DNA of 17,675 bases from Chloroflexota bacterium (GTDB lineage: Bacteria > Chloroflexota > Limnocylindria > Limnocylindrales > CSP1-4). The stretch is taken from positions 1 to 17,675 of the forward strand of contig VGPE01000032.1 in assembly GCA_016875645.1 (NCBI GenBank), given 5' to 3'. Under the pieces are notes generated by a model that was not told the DNA's origin, searched no databases, and worked only from the letters and a program-made list of their open reading frames with translations. The translations under genes and the position numbers were made by a program. Below are positions 6,243 through 14,134 of the stretch, in pieces. How positions within the stretch are numbered: position 1 is the stretch's first letter; the number at the start of each line of letters is the position of its first letter.

Positions 6243-7703
6243 ATGAGTTCGACCGCCCCCCTCGCCAGCCCTCCCACCCGACCGATTCCGGGCGCTGCGC
6301 CGGGAACCGGTAGGCGCCTGCTCGACGCCATCCGCGCCACGCTGCCCGGCCTGCGGCTGCTGACGGATGAGACCGATCGCGAGTCGTACCGGAAGGACGA
6401 GACGCCATACCTGGCCACGGGCCTTCCGCTCGGGGTCGTCCTGCCGGAAACCACTGCCGAGGTGAGCGCCGTGATGCGGCTGGCGCACGAGCACCGCGTG
6501 GCGGTCGTCCCGCGCGGCGCCGGCACTGGCCTGTCAGGCGGCGCCGCAGGAATTGAGGGCGCCCTCACGATCGCGTTCACGCGCATGAACAGGATCCTGG
6601 AGATCGACCGCGAGAACATGGTCGTGGTCACCCAGCCGGGCATCATCAACGCCGACCTCAAGCGCCATGTCGCCCAGCACGGCCTGTTCTACCCGCCGGA
6701 TCCGGCCTCCTACGAGATGTGCTCCATCGGCGGCAACCTCGGCACCAACGCCGGCGGCCTGTGCTGCGTGAAATACGGCCAGACGCGGGACTGGGTGCTG
6801 GGCCTCGAGGTCGTCCTCGCCGACGGCACCGTGATCAGGACGGGCGGGCGCAACATCAAGGATGTGGCCGGGTTTGCGCTGACGCACCTCTTCGTGGGCT
6901 CGCAGGGGACGTTGGGGCTGTGGACCGAGGCCACCCTGCGCCTGCGGCCGACGCCGCCTCCGCGAGCGACCCTGCTGGCGTTCTTCCCGACACTCGAGGC
7001 GTCCGGAAAGGCTGTCGCCGGCATGACGGCCGCCGGCATCCAGCCGGTCACGCTCGAGCTGCTCGACCAGTTCACGATCCGGGCGGTTGACGACATGCAC
7101 GGCCTCGGGCTCGACCGTGACGCCGCGGCGATGTTGCTGATCGAGTCCGATCTGCCGGCGGCCGCAGCCGACGCCGAGCTCGACGAGGCCGTCCGGGTCT
7201 GCGAATCCGTCGGCGCGACACTGGTCGTGCGGGCTGCCGATGCGACCGAGGGCGACTGGCTGCGCCAGGCGCGCCGGCTCGCCTACCAGGCGCTGGAGCG
7301 GATCGGCACCGTGAAGATGGAGGACATCGGGGTCCCCCGCTCGCGCGTGCCCGAAATGCTGGTCCGGATCGAAGAGGTCGTGAAGCGGTACGGCGTGCGG
7401 TGCGGTACGTTCGGCCATGCGGGCGATGGCAACCTCCACCCGAACCTCGTCTTCGAACGTGACGACCCGCGGGCCGACGAGATCACCGAGGGCGTGAAGG
7501 ACGAGCTCTACCGGGCGGCCATCGAGCTCGGTGGCACGGTCACGGCCGAGCACGGGATCGGCTCGTCGCGCCGCGAATACCTCGAATTGCAGCGTGGCGC
7601 CGACGCGGTGGGGGTGATGCGGTCGATCAAGGCGGCACTCGACCCGCTCGGAATCCTCAACCCCGGCAAGATGTTCCTGCTCGAGGGGGAGCGGAGCGTC
7701 TGA
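6243..7703 (+). CDS. FAD-linked 2-hydroxyacid dehydrogenase (GlcD / D-lactate dehydrogenase family)
   Basis: This is a 486-residue flavoenzyme of the vanillyl-alcohol-oxidase fold. It oxidises a 2-hydroxyacid such as glycolate or D-lactate to the 2-keto acid through FAD. The FAD-binding N-terminal half carries PRGAGTGLSGGA at 90-101 (pyrophosphate loop), IGGNLGTNAGG, and VGSQGTLGLWTEATLRL. The C-terminal FAD-oxidase domain has the family signature GHAGDGNLHPN at 391-401, then GTVTAEHGIG, and ends DPLGILNPGKM. Length and motif order match GlcD. The start at 6243 has no Shine-Dalgarno but a TANNNT box just upstream. The usual partners GlcE and GlcF (iron-sulfur subunit) are absent here, so a stand-alone D-lactate or glycolate dehydrogenase is equally possible. 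The exact substrate cannot be read from sequence. Confidence 0.93.
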   Translation: MSSTAPLASPPTRPIPGAAPGTGRRLLDAIRATLPGLRLLTDETDRESYRKDETPYLATGLPLGVVLPETTAEVSAVMRLAHEHRVAVVPRGAGTGLSGGAAGIEGALTIAFTRMNRILEIDRENMVVVTQPGIINADLKRHVAQHGLFYPPDPASYEMCSIGGNLGTNAGGLCCVKYGQTRDWVLGLEVVLADGTVIRTGGRNIKDVAGFALTHLFVGSQGTLGLWTEATLRLRPTPPPRATLLAFFPTLEASGKAVAGMTAAGIQPVTLELLDQFTIRAVDDMHGLGLDRDAAAMLLIESDLPAAAADAELDEAVRVCESVGATLVVRAADATEGDWLRQARRLAYQALERIGTVKMEDIGVPRSRVPEMLVRIEEVVKRYGVRCGTFGHAGDGNLHPNLVFERDDPRADEITEGVKDELYRAAIELGGTVTAEHGIGSSRREYLELQRGADAVGVMRSIKAALDPLGILNPGKMFLLEGERSV

Positions 7704-7874
7704 CGCCGAGGAATCGCCAGAAGCGTTACGCATGGTGAGCGATTGGCCGGTTCGGGCGTCCAGGCCATGCGATCGGGACCGATCCCCACAGTATCGAGTC
7801 CGCGAATCGCTTGAACCGATGCCGGGCCGCCGATGCTCGCTCGCCACGGTCGTAGATCCGGCGTCCAACGCTTC

Positions 7875-7888
7875 CGCCGATATCGGCG
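7875..7888. promoter_or_regulatory. 14-bp perfect palindrome upstream of the helicase-nuclease gene
   Basis: CGCCGATATCGGCG is its own reverse complement. It ends one base before the GCTGTGACA motif at 7890 and lies about 90 bases before the GTG start. It could be a regulator site; no regulator is encoded nearby. Confidence 0.4.
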
Positions 7889-7889
7889 A

Positions 7890-7909
7890 GCTGTGACAGA
7901 GAAGGTGTC
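7890..7909 (+). promoter_or_regulatory. half-conserved copy of the GCTGTGACA-N4-AGGTGTC operator-like motif
   Basis: GCTGTGACA, four bases (GAGA), then AGGTGTC. It matches the dyad at 11486 in 16 of 20 positions with identical spacing. It lies 69 bases before the GTG start of the helicase-nuclease gene, a reasonable operator position. Confidence 0.5.
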
Positions 7910-7978
7910 GCGCGCGGCGGCGAACCTACGCCACATGGGCCCCCGACTCTTCCAGCGACTCCCTCGGCGGCGCTCGCC

Positions 7979-10900
7979 GTGCAGCTGATCGAGGGGCGGC
8001 CGGTGTATTCGGCCACGGATCTTGTCGGGTTCCTCGCGTGCGAGCATCTCACGCACCTGGAGCGCGCCGCTCTTGCGGGCCTGACGAAGCGCCCCATGCG
8101 CGAGGACCCCGAGCTCGACCGCGTGGCTGCGCGCGGGGTCGAACACGAAACGAGGTTCCTTGACGGGCTGCGGGCCGACGGCCGCGAGGTGGTCGAGATC
8201 CGTCGCGACGTGGGGGCCGAGCTGCAGGCGGCGGCAGATGACACGCTCGCGGCGATGCGCCGTGGCGCGGATGTGATCTACCAGGCCACGTTCTTCGATC
8301 GCATGTGGCGCGGCCACGTGGACTTCCTGGTCCGCATGGACCGATCGAGCAATGTCGGTCCGTGGAGCTACGAGGTCTGGGACACGAAGCTCGCGCGCCA
8401 CGTCAAGGGCTCCGCCGTTCTGCAGCTGGCGCTGTACTCGGAGCTGCTCGAGCGCGCCCAGGGCCTCGTCCCCGAGGAGATGCATGTCGCCCTCGGCGGC
8501 GGCGCGCGCGAGGTCCGGCACCTGCGCGTCGAGGACTACGCCGCCTACGCCCGGCAGGTTCGCCGGATGTTCGAAGCGTTCGTCGCGGGCGGCGAGCCCG
8601 CGTTCCCGCCCCCGACACGGCCTGATCCCGTCGAGCATTGTGAGGTCTGTCGCTGGATCGTCGACTGCAAGCAGGTGCGCCGCCGCACGGACGATCTCTC
8701 GCTGGTGGCAGGGACCACCGGGCGCCAGCGGCAGGGCCTGCGCGAGCACGCCGTTTCAACGCGCCGCAGCCTCGCGGCACTCACGCTCCCGATCATCTGG
8801 CGGATTCCCGGAACCGGCCGCGAGGCGCTCGAGCGAGTCCAGCAGCAGGCGAACATCCAGGCCAGGGGCGAGCAGGCCGGACACCTCCTGTACGAGCTGC
8901 TGACCCCCAAGCGCAACTCTGACGACGGCGGGCTGACGCCGAACCTCGGGCTGCTCTCGCTGCCGGAGCCGTCGCCGGGCGACCTGTTCTTCGACATCGA
9001 AGGCGACCCATTCGCGCTCGATGATGGCGTCGACTATCTGTTCGGGGCTCTCGAGCCGTCCGTCCTCGGCTCCGATGGCAAGCCGGCGTTCCACGCGTTC
9101 TGGTCGCTCGATGCGCATGACGACGTCACGCTCGACGCGGAGAAGCGTGCGTTCGAGGAGTTGATCGACTTTTTCATGGACCGGCTCGCGCGCGACCCGA
9201 ACCTGCACATCTACCACTACGCGCCGTACGAACCGACGGCCATCGGCCGGCTCATGGGCCGCCACGGCACCCGTGAAGCCGAGGTGGACAAACTCATGCG
9301 GGGAAAGGTCTTCGTGGACCTGTTCCGCGCCGTCCGCCAGGGCGTGCGGGTGTCGGTCGAGAGCTACTCGATCAAGCGGCTCGAGCCGCTCTATGGATTC
9401 GAGCGCACGGTCGATCTGCGGGACGCCGGCTCGAGCATCGTGGAGTTCGAGACGTGGCTGGAGCTGGGCGGGGATCGGGCGGCCGCCGGGCCCGGGATCC
9501 TCGCCATGATCGAGGGCTACAACCACGACGACGTCGTGTCCACGTGGCTGCTGCGCGACTGGCTCGAGGGACGGCGCCCGGAGCTTGCGGCGACGATCGG
9601 CGAGGCCATCCCGCGACCGGCCTACCAGACCGGTGATCCACCGCAGACGCTCTCGGACAAGCTCGCGGCCGTCAAGGAGACCGCCGACGCGCTGATCGAT
9701 GATGTCGCCGCCGATCCTGCCGACCGGACCGACGACGAACACGCCCGCTGGCTCCTCGGCCAGCTGCTGGCCTGGCACCGCCGCGAGGCCAAGCCCGCCT
9801 GGTGGCGCTACTTCGAGCTGATCGAGCGCCGGACCGACGAGGAGCGGGTCGAGGAACCGGAGCCGATCGGGATGCTGGAGCTCGTGCGAGAGGTGGGGCC
9901 CGACAAGAAGTCCATCGTCTACGAATACCGGTTCCCGGCCCAGGAGCATGACATCAAGACCGGCCGCAGCGCGCTGGACCCCGCGACGCGCAAGGGCGCG
10001 GGCGAGGTGGTCGCGCTCGACAACGAGTCGGGCACGGTGCAGATCAAACGCGGGAAGGCCGGGCCGCACCCGACGTCGCTCGTGCCCGACATGGTGGTCA
10101 ATACCGACGCCATGGAGGGCAGCCTGCTGCGCATCGGGCAGGATGTCGTCGCGGATGGCCTCGGGGGTGGTCCGCGGTTCCGTGCCGCGCGCGACCTGCT
10201 GATGCGCCGCCCGCCCGCAGCCGGACAGCCGCCTGGTGTCCCGCTTGCGCATCCGCACGAGGCAGCCGCAATCGCGGCGCGCCGGATCGTGACCGACCTT
10301 CCGTCCGGGGTCCTCGCGATCCAGGGACCACCGGGGTCAGGCAAGTCCACGACGGGCGCCGACATGATCGTCGACCTCGTGGTGACCGGGCGGAAGGTTG
10401 CGGTCACCTCGAGCAGCCACAAGGTGATCGGCCATCTGCTCCACAAGGTCGGCGAACGGGCGGCCGAGCGGGGCATTCCCGTCCGAATCGGGCAGAAGCC
10501 TGCGTCCGACGAGGACCCGACCTGCCCTGGGGCCCGTTCCCTCGAGGAGAACGGCGACGTCGAGCGCGCGCTCCGTGACGGCGAGGTGGACGTCGCCGGC
10601 GGGACCCCATGGCTGTGGGCTCGACCGGAATTCGAGGGCCTGGTCGACGCCGTGTTCGTTGACGAGGCGGGGCAGGTGTCGCTCGCGAACGTGCTCGCGG
10701 TGTCGCCAGCGGCACCGGTGCTCGTGCTCCTCGGTGATCCGCAGCAGCTCGACCAGCCGATCCAGGGCACGCACCCGCCCGGTGCCGGGCGGTCGGCGCT
10801 GGCACATCTGCTCGGCGATGCGCCGACGATGCCGCCCGAGCTCGGCCTGTTCCTCGAGCACACCTGGCGCCTGCATCCGGCGATCTCTGCGTTCACCTCG

Positions 10901-11500
10901 ACCGCGTTCTATGCCTCCAGGCTGTCGTCGCAGGATGGTTGTGAGCGGCAGGAGGTCGTGGGGTCGGGTCCGCTGGCCGGTGCGGGCCTGCGCTGGTTCC
11001 CGGTCGATCACATCGGCAACGACAGCGACTCGATCGAGGAAGCCGAGGCGATTCGCAACCTGATCGAAGGGCTCCTGGGCTCGGGCGCGGAGTGGATCGA
11101 CGTCAAGGGCCGGCGCGCTCCGCTCACCCTCGACGACATCCTGGTCATCACGCCCTACAACGCCCAGGTCCGCACGATCGCGGAGCGAATCAACGGGGTT
11201 CGCGTCGGAACCGTCGACAAATTCCAGGGGCAGGAGGCGCCGATCTCGATCTATTCGATGGCGAGCTCGTCGGTCGAAGAGGCGCCGCGCGGGATGGAGT
11301 TCCTGTACAACCTGCACCGCCTGAACGTGGCGACCTCTCGCGCCCGATGCGTGTCGCTCGTCGTCGGCAGCCCGGAACTCGCGCGCGTCCGCTGCCGGAC
11401 GCCGCGCCAGATGCAGCTGGCGAACGGACTCGCGCAGCTGCTGGAGTTCTCGGCTGCGGGCGGGATCTCCGCCGGGGCCCTTGACGCTGTGACACCCTAG
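7979..11500 (+). CDS. TM0106-type RecB/Cas4-like nuclease + DEDD exonuclease + SF1 (UPF1/Dna2-like) helicase
   Basis: This 1173-residue protein has three DNA/RNA-processing modules. (1) Residues 1 to about 235 form a RecB/Cas4-type nuclease. The active-site candidates are H56, D115, D135-T-K137 and the QxxxY motif QLALY 149-153. Four cysteines (C21, C221, C224, C230) have the iron-sulfur arrangement of Cas4, AddB and Dna2. (2) Residues about 335-535 form an RNase-H-fold DEDD exonuclease, with D339-I-E341, HYAPYE at 413-418 and YNHDDV at 514-519. (3) Residues about 760-1150 form an SF1B helicase: Walker A GPPGSGKST 783-791, DEAGQ 895-899, a GDPQQL motif, QGQEA 1083-1087 and VATSRAR 1117-1123. 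The order matches the TM0106 family of RecB-like nucleases fused to an AAA_11/AAA_12 helicase. Exact substrates are not established. The start is GTG; no in-frame ATG gives a better one. It is followed within 30 bases by the PD-(D/E)XK gene and then Ku and LigD, so a role in DNA-end resection or repair is inferred. Confidence 0.9.
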   Translation: MQLIEGRPVYSATDLVGFLACEHLTHLERAALAGLTKRPMREDPELDRVAARGVEHETRFLDGLRADGREVVEIRRDVGAELQAAADDTLAAMRRGADVIYQATFFDRMWRGHVDFLVRMDRSSNVGPWSYEVWDTKLARHVKGSAVLQLALYSELLERAQGLVPEEMHVALGGGAREVRHLRVEDYAAYARQVRRMFEAFVAGGEPAFPPPTRPDPVEHCEVCRWIVDCKQVRRRTDDLSLVAGTTGRQRQGLREHAVSTRRSLAALTLPIIWRIPGTGREALERVQQQANIQARGEQAGHLLYELLTPKRNSDDGGLTPNLGLLSLPEPSPGDLFFDIEGDPFALDDGVDYLFGALEPSVLGSDGKPAFHAFWSLDAHDDVTLDAEKRAFEELIDFFMDRLARDPNLHIYHYAPYEPTAIGRLMGRHGTREAEVDKLMRGKVFVDLFRAVRQGVRVSVESYSIKRLEPLYGFERTVDLRDAGSSIVEFETWLELGGDRAAAGPGILAMIEGYNHDDVVSTWLLRDWLEGRRPELAATIGEAIPRPAYQTGDPPQTLSDKLAAVKETADALIDDVAADPADRTDDEHARWLLGQLLAWHRREAKPAWWRYFELIERRTDEERVEEPEPIGMLELVREVGPDKKSIVYEYRFPAQEHDIKTGRSALDPATRKGAGEVVALDNESGTVQIKRGKAGPHPTSLVPDMVVNTDAMEGSLLRIGQDVVADGLGGGPRFRAARDLLMRRPPAAGQPPGVPLAHPHEAAAIAARRIVTDLPSGVLAIQGPPGSGKSTTGADMIVDLVVTGRKVAVTSSSHKVIGHLLHKVGERAAERGIPVRIGQKPASDEDPTCPGARSLEENGDVERALRDGEVDVAGGTPWLWARPEFEGLVDAVFVDEAGQVSLANVLAVSPAAPVLVLLGDPQQLDQPIQGTHPPGAGRSALAHLLGDAPTMPPELGLFLEHTWRLHPAISAFTSTAFYASRLSSQDGCERQEVVGSGPLAGAGLRWFPVDHIGNDSDSIEEAEAIRNLIEGLLGSGAEWIDVKGRRAPLTLDDILVITPYNAQVRTIAERINGVRVGTVDKFQGQEAPISIYSMASSSVEEAPRGMEFLYNLHRLNVATSRARCVSLVVGSPELARVRCRTPRQMQLANGLAQLLEFSAAGGISAGALDAVTP

Positions 11501-11510
11501 GTGTCACAGC
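11486..11510. promoter_or_regulatory. perfect 11-bp-arm inverted repeat at the helicase / PD-(D/E)XK gene junction
   Basis: The arms are GCTGTGACACC (11486-11496) and GGTGTCACAGC (11500-11510), with a three-base centre CTA. The element spans the TAG stop of the helicase-nuclease gene and ends 19 bases before the next ATG. No T-run follows, so an intrinsic terminator is less likely than an operator. A related copy at 7890 upstream of the helicase gene supports a protein-binding site. The TGTGA and TCACA ends are 11 bases apart rather than the six of a CRP box. Confidence 0.65.
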
Positions 11511-11529
11511 CGCCGCGCAGGATGGCGGC

Positions 11530-12828
11530 ATGGAAGCACTGAAGCTCGTCCCGCTGCCGACCTCGAGCCCGTCTGGCGTCTCCGCGCCCATCGTGACCGT
11601 CGCCGCGGATCGCCTCGTCGTCGAGCGCCTCACCCTGCTCGATGCCGGGCTTGCCGCCTTCCTGGGCGAGCGGCCGGCCGAAGAGCGGGCGGCGATCGTG
11701 GAGCGCGCGTTGCGCATCGGCCTGACCGCGCTCCAGGACGCCGGTGTCAGCGTCAACGTGGACGTGGTCCGGCGCGAGTTCGAGGGGATGCTCGCCCAGA
11801 CGCAGCAGACCAACGAACGTGCGGCGCGCGCGCTCGAGGATGTGTTGCGCCAGAACTTCGCCGACGGCGACGGGAAGCTGCCGCGCACGCTGGAGAAGTT
11901 CCTCGGCGATCGCGGCGCGCTGCGCACCTTGGTCGGCGAACTGTTCGACGAGACCAAGCGCGACAGCGCCATCGGCCGGATGCGCCAGCTGCTCGGCACC
12001 TATTTCGACGGCGACGCGTCGAAGCTCGCCCTGCTCCTCGACCCGACGCGCATGAACTCCCCGCTGCACCAGTTCCGGACCGAGGTCAGTGACGGGTTCG
12101 CGAAGCTGAACGACCGCCTCACCGCGATTGAGGCGGCGGCCACGGCGCGCGCGGCCGAGCGCTCCAAGTCGTCCGCCAAGGGCGCTGATTTCGAGACACT
12201 GCTGGAGTCGATCCTGGCGGAGTTCGCGCGCGGCGCGGGAGACATCGTGGACCGGACCGGCGGCGAGGCCGGCGACGTCGCCCGCAGCAAGAAGGGCGAC
12301 TTCGTCCTGACGGTCAATCCGCAGCTCACCCGGGGTGCCGACCTGCGGGTGGTCATCGAGGCGAAGGACCGCGTGGTCAGCGGTCGATTGATGCGTGACG
12401 AACTGCGCGAGGCCAAGACCAATCGCGCCGCGGCCGTCGGCCTCGTGGTCTTCACGCCGCTCCACGCCCCGGCCGGCATCGCGCCCTTCGACGTACGGGC
12501 GGGTGACGTCTACTGCGTGCTTGATCCCGAGCATCCGGAGCCGGCGGCGCTGGAGGCCGCGCTGCGACTCGCCCGCCTGCTCGCCCTCGCAACGCTCCGT
12601 GAAACGGAGGTCGAGGTGGATGCCGCCGCCATCGCGGGCGCGCTCACGGGCATCCGCGAGCAGTTGGAGGTCATCCGCCGGCTCAAGACGCAGCTCACAT
12701 CGATCAGCGGGACGGCGAAGGGTGTTTCGGACGCACTCGACGAGATGCGCGACATGATCGTCGCCCGCGTCTGCGAGGCGGAAGCGGAGCTGAAGGCGGT
12801 CCGGGCCGCCGTCGACTCCCGCAGGTAG
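11530..12828 (+). CDS. coiled-coil PD-(D/E)XK nuclease-like protein, function unknown
   Basis: This 432-residue protein matches no named family I can assign with confidence. Its layout resembles RmuC: a long helical N-terminal part (residues about 55-220) with heptad-like stretches such as TQQTNERAARALEDVLRQ and FRTEVSDGFAKLNDRLTAIE, then a compact alpha/beta domain at about 220-350. That domain carries a restriction-endonuclease-fold core: a leading E in KGADFETLLESIL, D257 in KKGDFVLTV, and E277-A-K279 in VVIEAKDR. D-x19-E-x-K is the PD-(D/E)XK pattern. A second helical segment closes the protein. There is no signal peptide or membrane segment. It begins 29 bases after the helicase-nuclease stop, with CAGGA nine bases before the ATG and the inverted repeat just upstream. 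A DNA-cleaving or DNA-end-binding role is inferred from fold and neighbours. Confidence 0.8.
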   Translation: MEALKLVPLPTSSPSGVSAPIVTVAADRLVVERLTLLDAGLAAFLGERPAEERAAIVERALRIGLTALQDAGVSVNVDVVRREFEGMLAQTQQTNERAARALEDVLRQNFADGDGKLPRTLEKFLGDRGALRTLVGELFDETKRDSAIGRMRQLLGTYFDGDASKLALLLDPTRMNSPLHQFRTEVSDGFAKLNDRLTAIEAAATARAAERSKSSAKGADFETLLESILAEFARGAGDIVDRTGGEAGDVARSKKGDFVLTVNPQLTRGADLRVVIEAKDRVVSGRLMRDELREAKTNRAAAVGLVVFTPLHAPAGIAPFDVRAGDVYCVLDPEHPEPAALEAALRLARLLALATLRETEVEVDAAAIAGALTGIREQLEVIRRLKTQLTSISGTAKGVSDALDEMRDMIVARVCEAEAELKAVRAAVDSRR

Positions 12829-12831
12829 CGC

Positions 12832-12978
12832 GGGCCGGGGCACGCCGATGGCGGCGTTGCCGCCTGCGCGCGTTCGCTCACGCACCCCGAGTGCGCTCGC
12901 TCACGTGCTCGCCGGCGCCTTGCCCTCGGCGCGCCGCGGCCCGCGCTCGGGCTCGACACCATGGGCCGGGGCACGCCG
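12832..12978. repeat. 16-bp direct repeat in the spacer before Ku
   Basis: GGGCCGGGGCACGCCG occurs exactly at 12832-12847 and again at 12963-12978, 131 bases apart. The intervening DNA has further short CGCTCACG echoes. No gene is supported in 12829-13109. Near the end lie a 7-bp inverted repeat (GCCCCGC 13064-13070, GCGGGGC 13086-13092) and TATCGT (13049-13054), a weak -10 candidate for the Ku operon. Confidence 0.6.
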
Positions 12979-13109
12979 TGGCCCGCATCCACACGCGTCC
13001 GCAGCCCGAATCGCCCGTCGCTCGAGCGAGGCGACTGGATCGTGGTGCTATCGTCAGCCACTGGCCCCGCCCGCGGAGCGGTGAAGCGGGGCGCTGAAGC
13101 GAGGACGTC

Positions 13110-14123
13110 ATGGCGCGCTCGATTTGGAAGGGGGCCATCCAGTTCGGCCTCGTCACCATCCCGGTCAAGCTCTACACGGCGACCGACTCGAAGGCCACCG
13201 TCCGCTTCAACCTGCTCCACGCGAAGGATCTCGCCAGGATCAACATGAAGGTCTGGTGTCCGGAGGACGAGAAGATCATCCCGCGGACCGAGACGGTCCG
13301 CGGCTATGAGTGGGCGCCGGATCAGTACGTGGTGATCGAGGAGGCCGACCTCGAGAACGTCCCGCTGGCCACGGTTCGCTCAATCGAGATCCACCAGTTC
13401 GTGCCGCGCGACGGGCAGGGCGATCGGGCCACCCGATTCGTCAAGCAGGCGTACTACATCGAGCCCGATCCGATCGGGCGCAAGGCCTTCGCCCTCCTCA
13501 AGTCGGTCCTCGCCGACAAGGACCTCACGGCAATCTGCAAGATCGCACTCCGTGATCGTGAGCACCTTGCCGCCCTGGACCCGTTCGGAAGAACCATGCT
13601 TCTCACGACGATCCACTGGCCCGACGAGATCAAGAGCCTCGCCGAGCTGGACCTGCCCGAGGAGGAGCCCGAGTTCCGGGCGGCAGAGCGGGCGATGGCC
13701 GAGCAGCTGGTCGCAGCGATGACGGAGGAGTTCGATCCCACGCAGTACCGCGACGAGTACAAGGAAGCGGTGATGCGAGTCATCGAGGCGAAGGTGGAGG
13801 GCAAGGAGGTCGAGGCGCCGGCCCAGCCGCAAGCGGGCAGTCTCGTCGATCTCATGGCTGCGCTCCAGGCCAGCGTCGAGGCCACGCGGAAGGCGCGCGA
13901 CGACGGTGCCCGCCCGGTGTCGGTCACCGCAGCGCGAGCGAAGGCGAAGTCTGCGTCGGCCGCCAGGAGCGGTGGATCCCGCGGCAAAGATGAGGCGGCG
14001 GACGAACGCGCGGCGCCGAGCCGTGCAGCCGCAACGTCCGCGCGCAAGCCTGCCAAGCGTGCAGCGGACGAGGAAGCCGAAGAGATGGCGCGACCGGCCG
14101 CCCGGCGGCGCAAGAGCGCCTGA
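13110..14123 (+). CDS. ku: bacterial non-homologous end-joining protein Ku
   Basis: This 337-residue homodimeric DNA-end-binding protein of NHEJ threads onto double-strand ends and recruits the ligase LigD. The N-terminus RSIWKGAIQFGLVTIPVKLY is the classic Ku signature. It is followed by VRFNLLHAKD, a region matching the Ku70/Ku80 beta-barrel and bridge (RGYEWAPDQYVVIEEADLE, FVKQAYYIEPD), and a helical end to about residue 255. The last 80 or so residues are low-complexity Ala/Lys/Arg with acidic patches, resembling the basic C-terminal extensions known from mycobacterial Ku that contact DNA. Most bacterial Ku proteins are 260-320 residues, so the tail explains the extra length. GAGGA at 13101-13105 is the Shine-Dalgarno. 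The ligase frame begins 11 bases after the stop, the usual ku-ligD operon arrangement. Confidence 0.97.
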   Translation: MARSIWKGAIQFGLVTIPVKLYTATDSKATVRFNLLHAKDLARINMKVWCPEDEKIIPRTETVRGYEWAPDQYVVIEEADLENVPLATVRSIEIHQFVPRDGQGDRATRFVKQAYYIEPDPIGRKAFALLKSVLADKDLTAICKIALRDREHLAALDPFGRTMLLTTIHWPDEIKSLAELDLPEEEPEFRAAERAMAEQLVAAMTEEFDPTQYRDEYKEAVMRVIEAKVEGKEVEAPAQPQAGSLVDLMAALQASVEATRKARDDGARPVSVTAARAKAKSASAARSGGSRGKDEAADERAAPSRAAATSARKPAKRAADEEAEEMARPAARRRKSA

Positions 14124-14134
14124 CCGGACCCCTG

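Noticed and set aside
6534..7868. 444-residue minus-strand open frame over the glcD-like gene
   Set aside because: His/Arg/Asp-rich composition without domain motifs; antisense to a flavoenzyme with all family signatures.
7935..7988. 17-codon upstream frame (MGPRLFQRLPRRRSPCS) overlapping the GTG start of the helicase-nuclease
   Set aside because: It could couple or regulate translation, but there is no Shine-Dalgarno, and an Arg-rich frame of this length is expected by chance.
8756..10258. 500-residue minus-strand open frame over the helicase-nuclease gene
   Set aside because: No motif or start signal; it mirrors the codons of the real gene.
11488..11508. CRP/FNR-type site (TGTGA...TCACA)
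   Set aside because: The half-sites are 11 bases apart instead of six.
11486..11510. inverted repeat as an intrinsic terminator
   Set aside because: No T-run follows, the stem overlaps the stop codon, and a spaced copy exists upstream of the previous gene, so an operator is the better reading.
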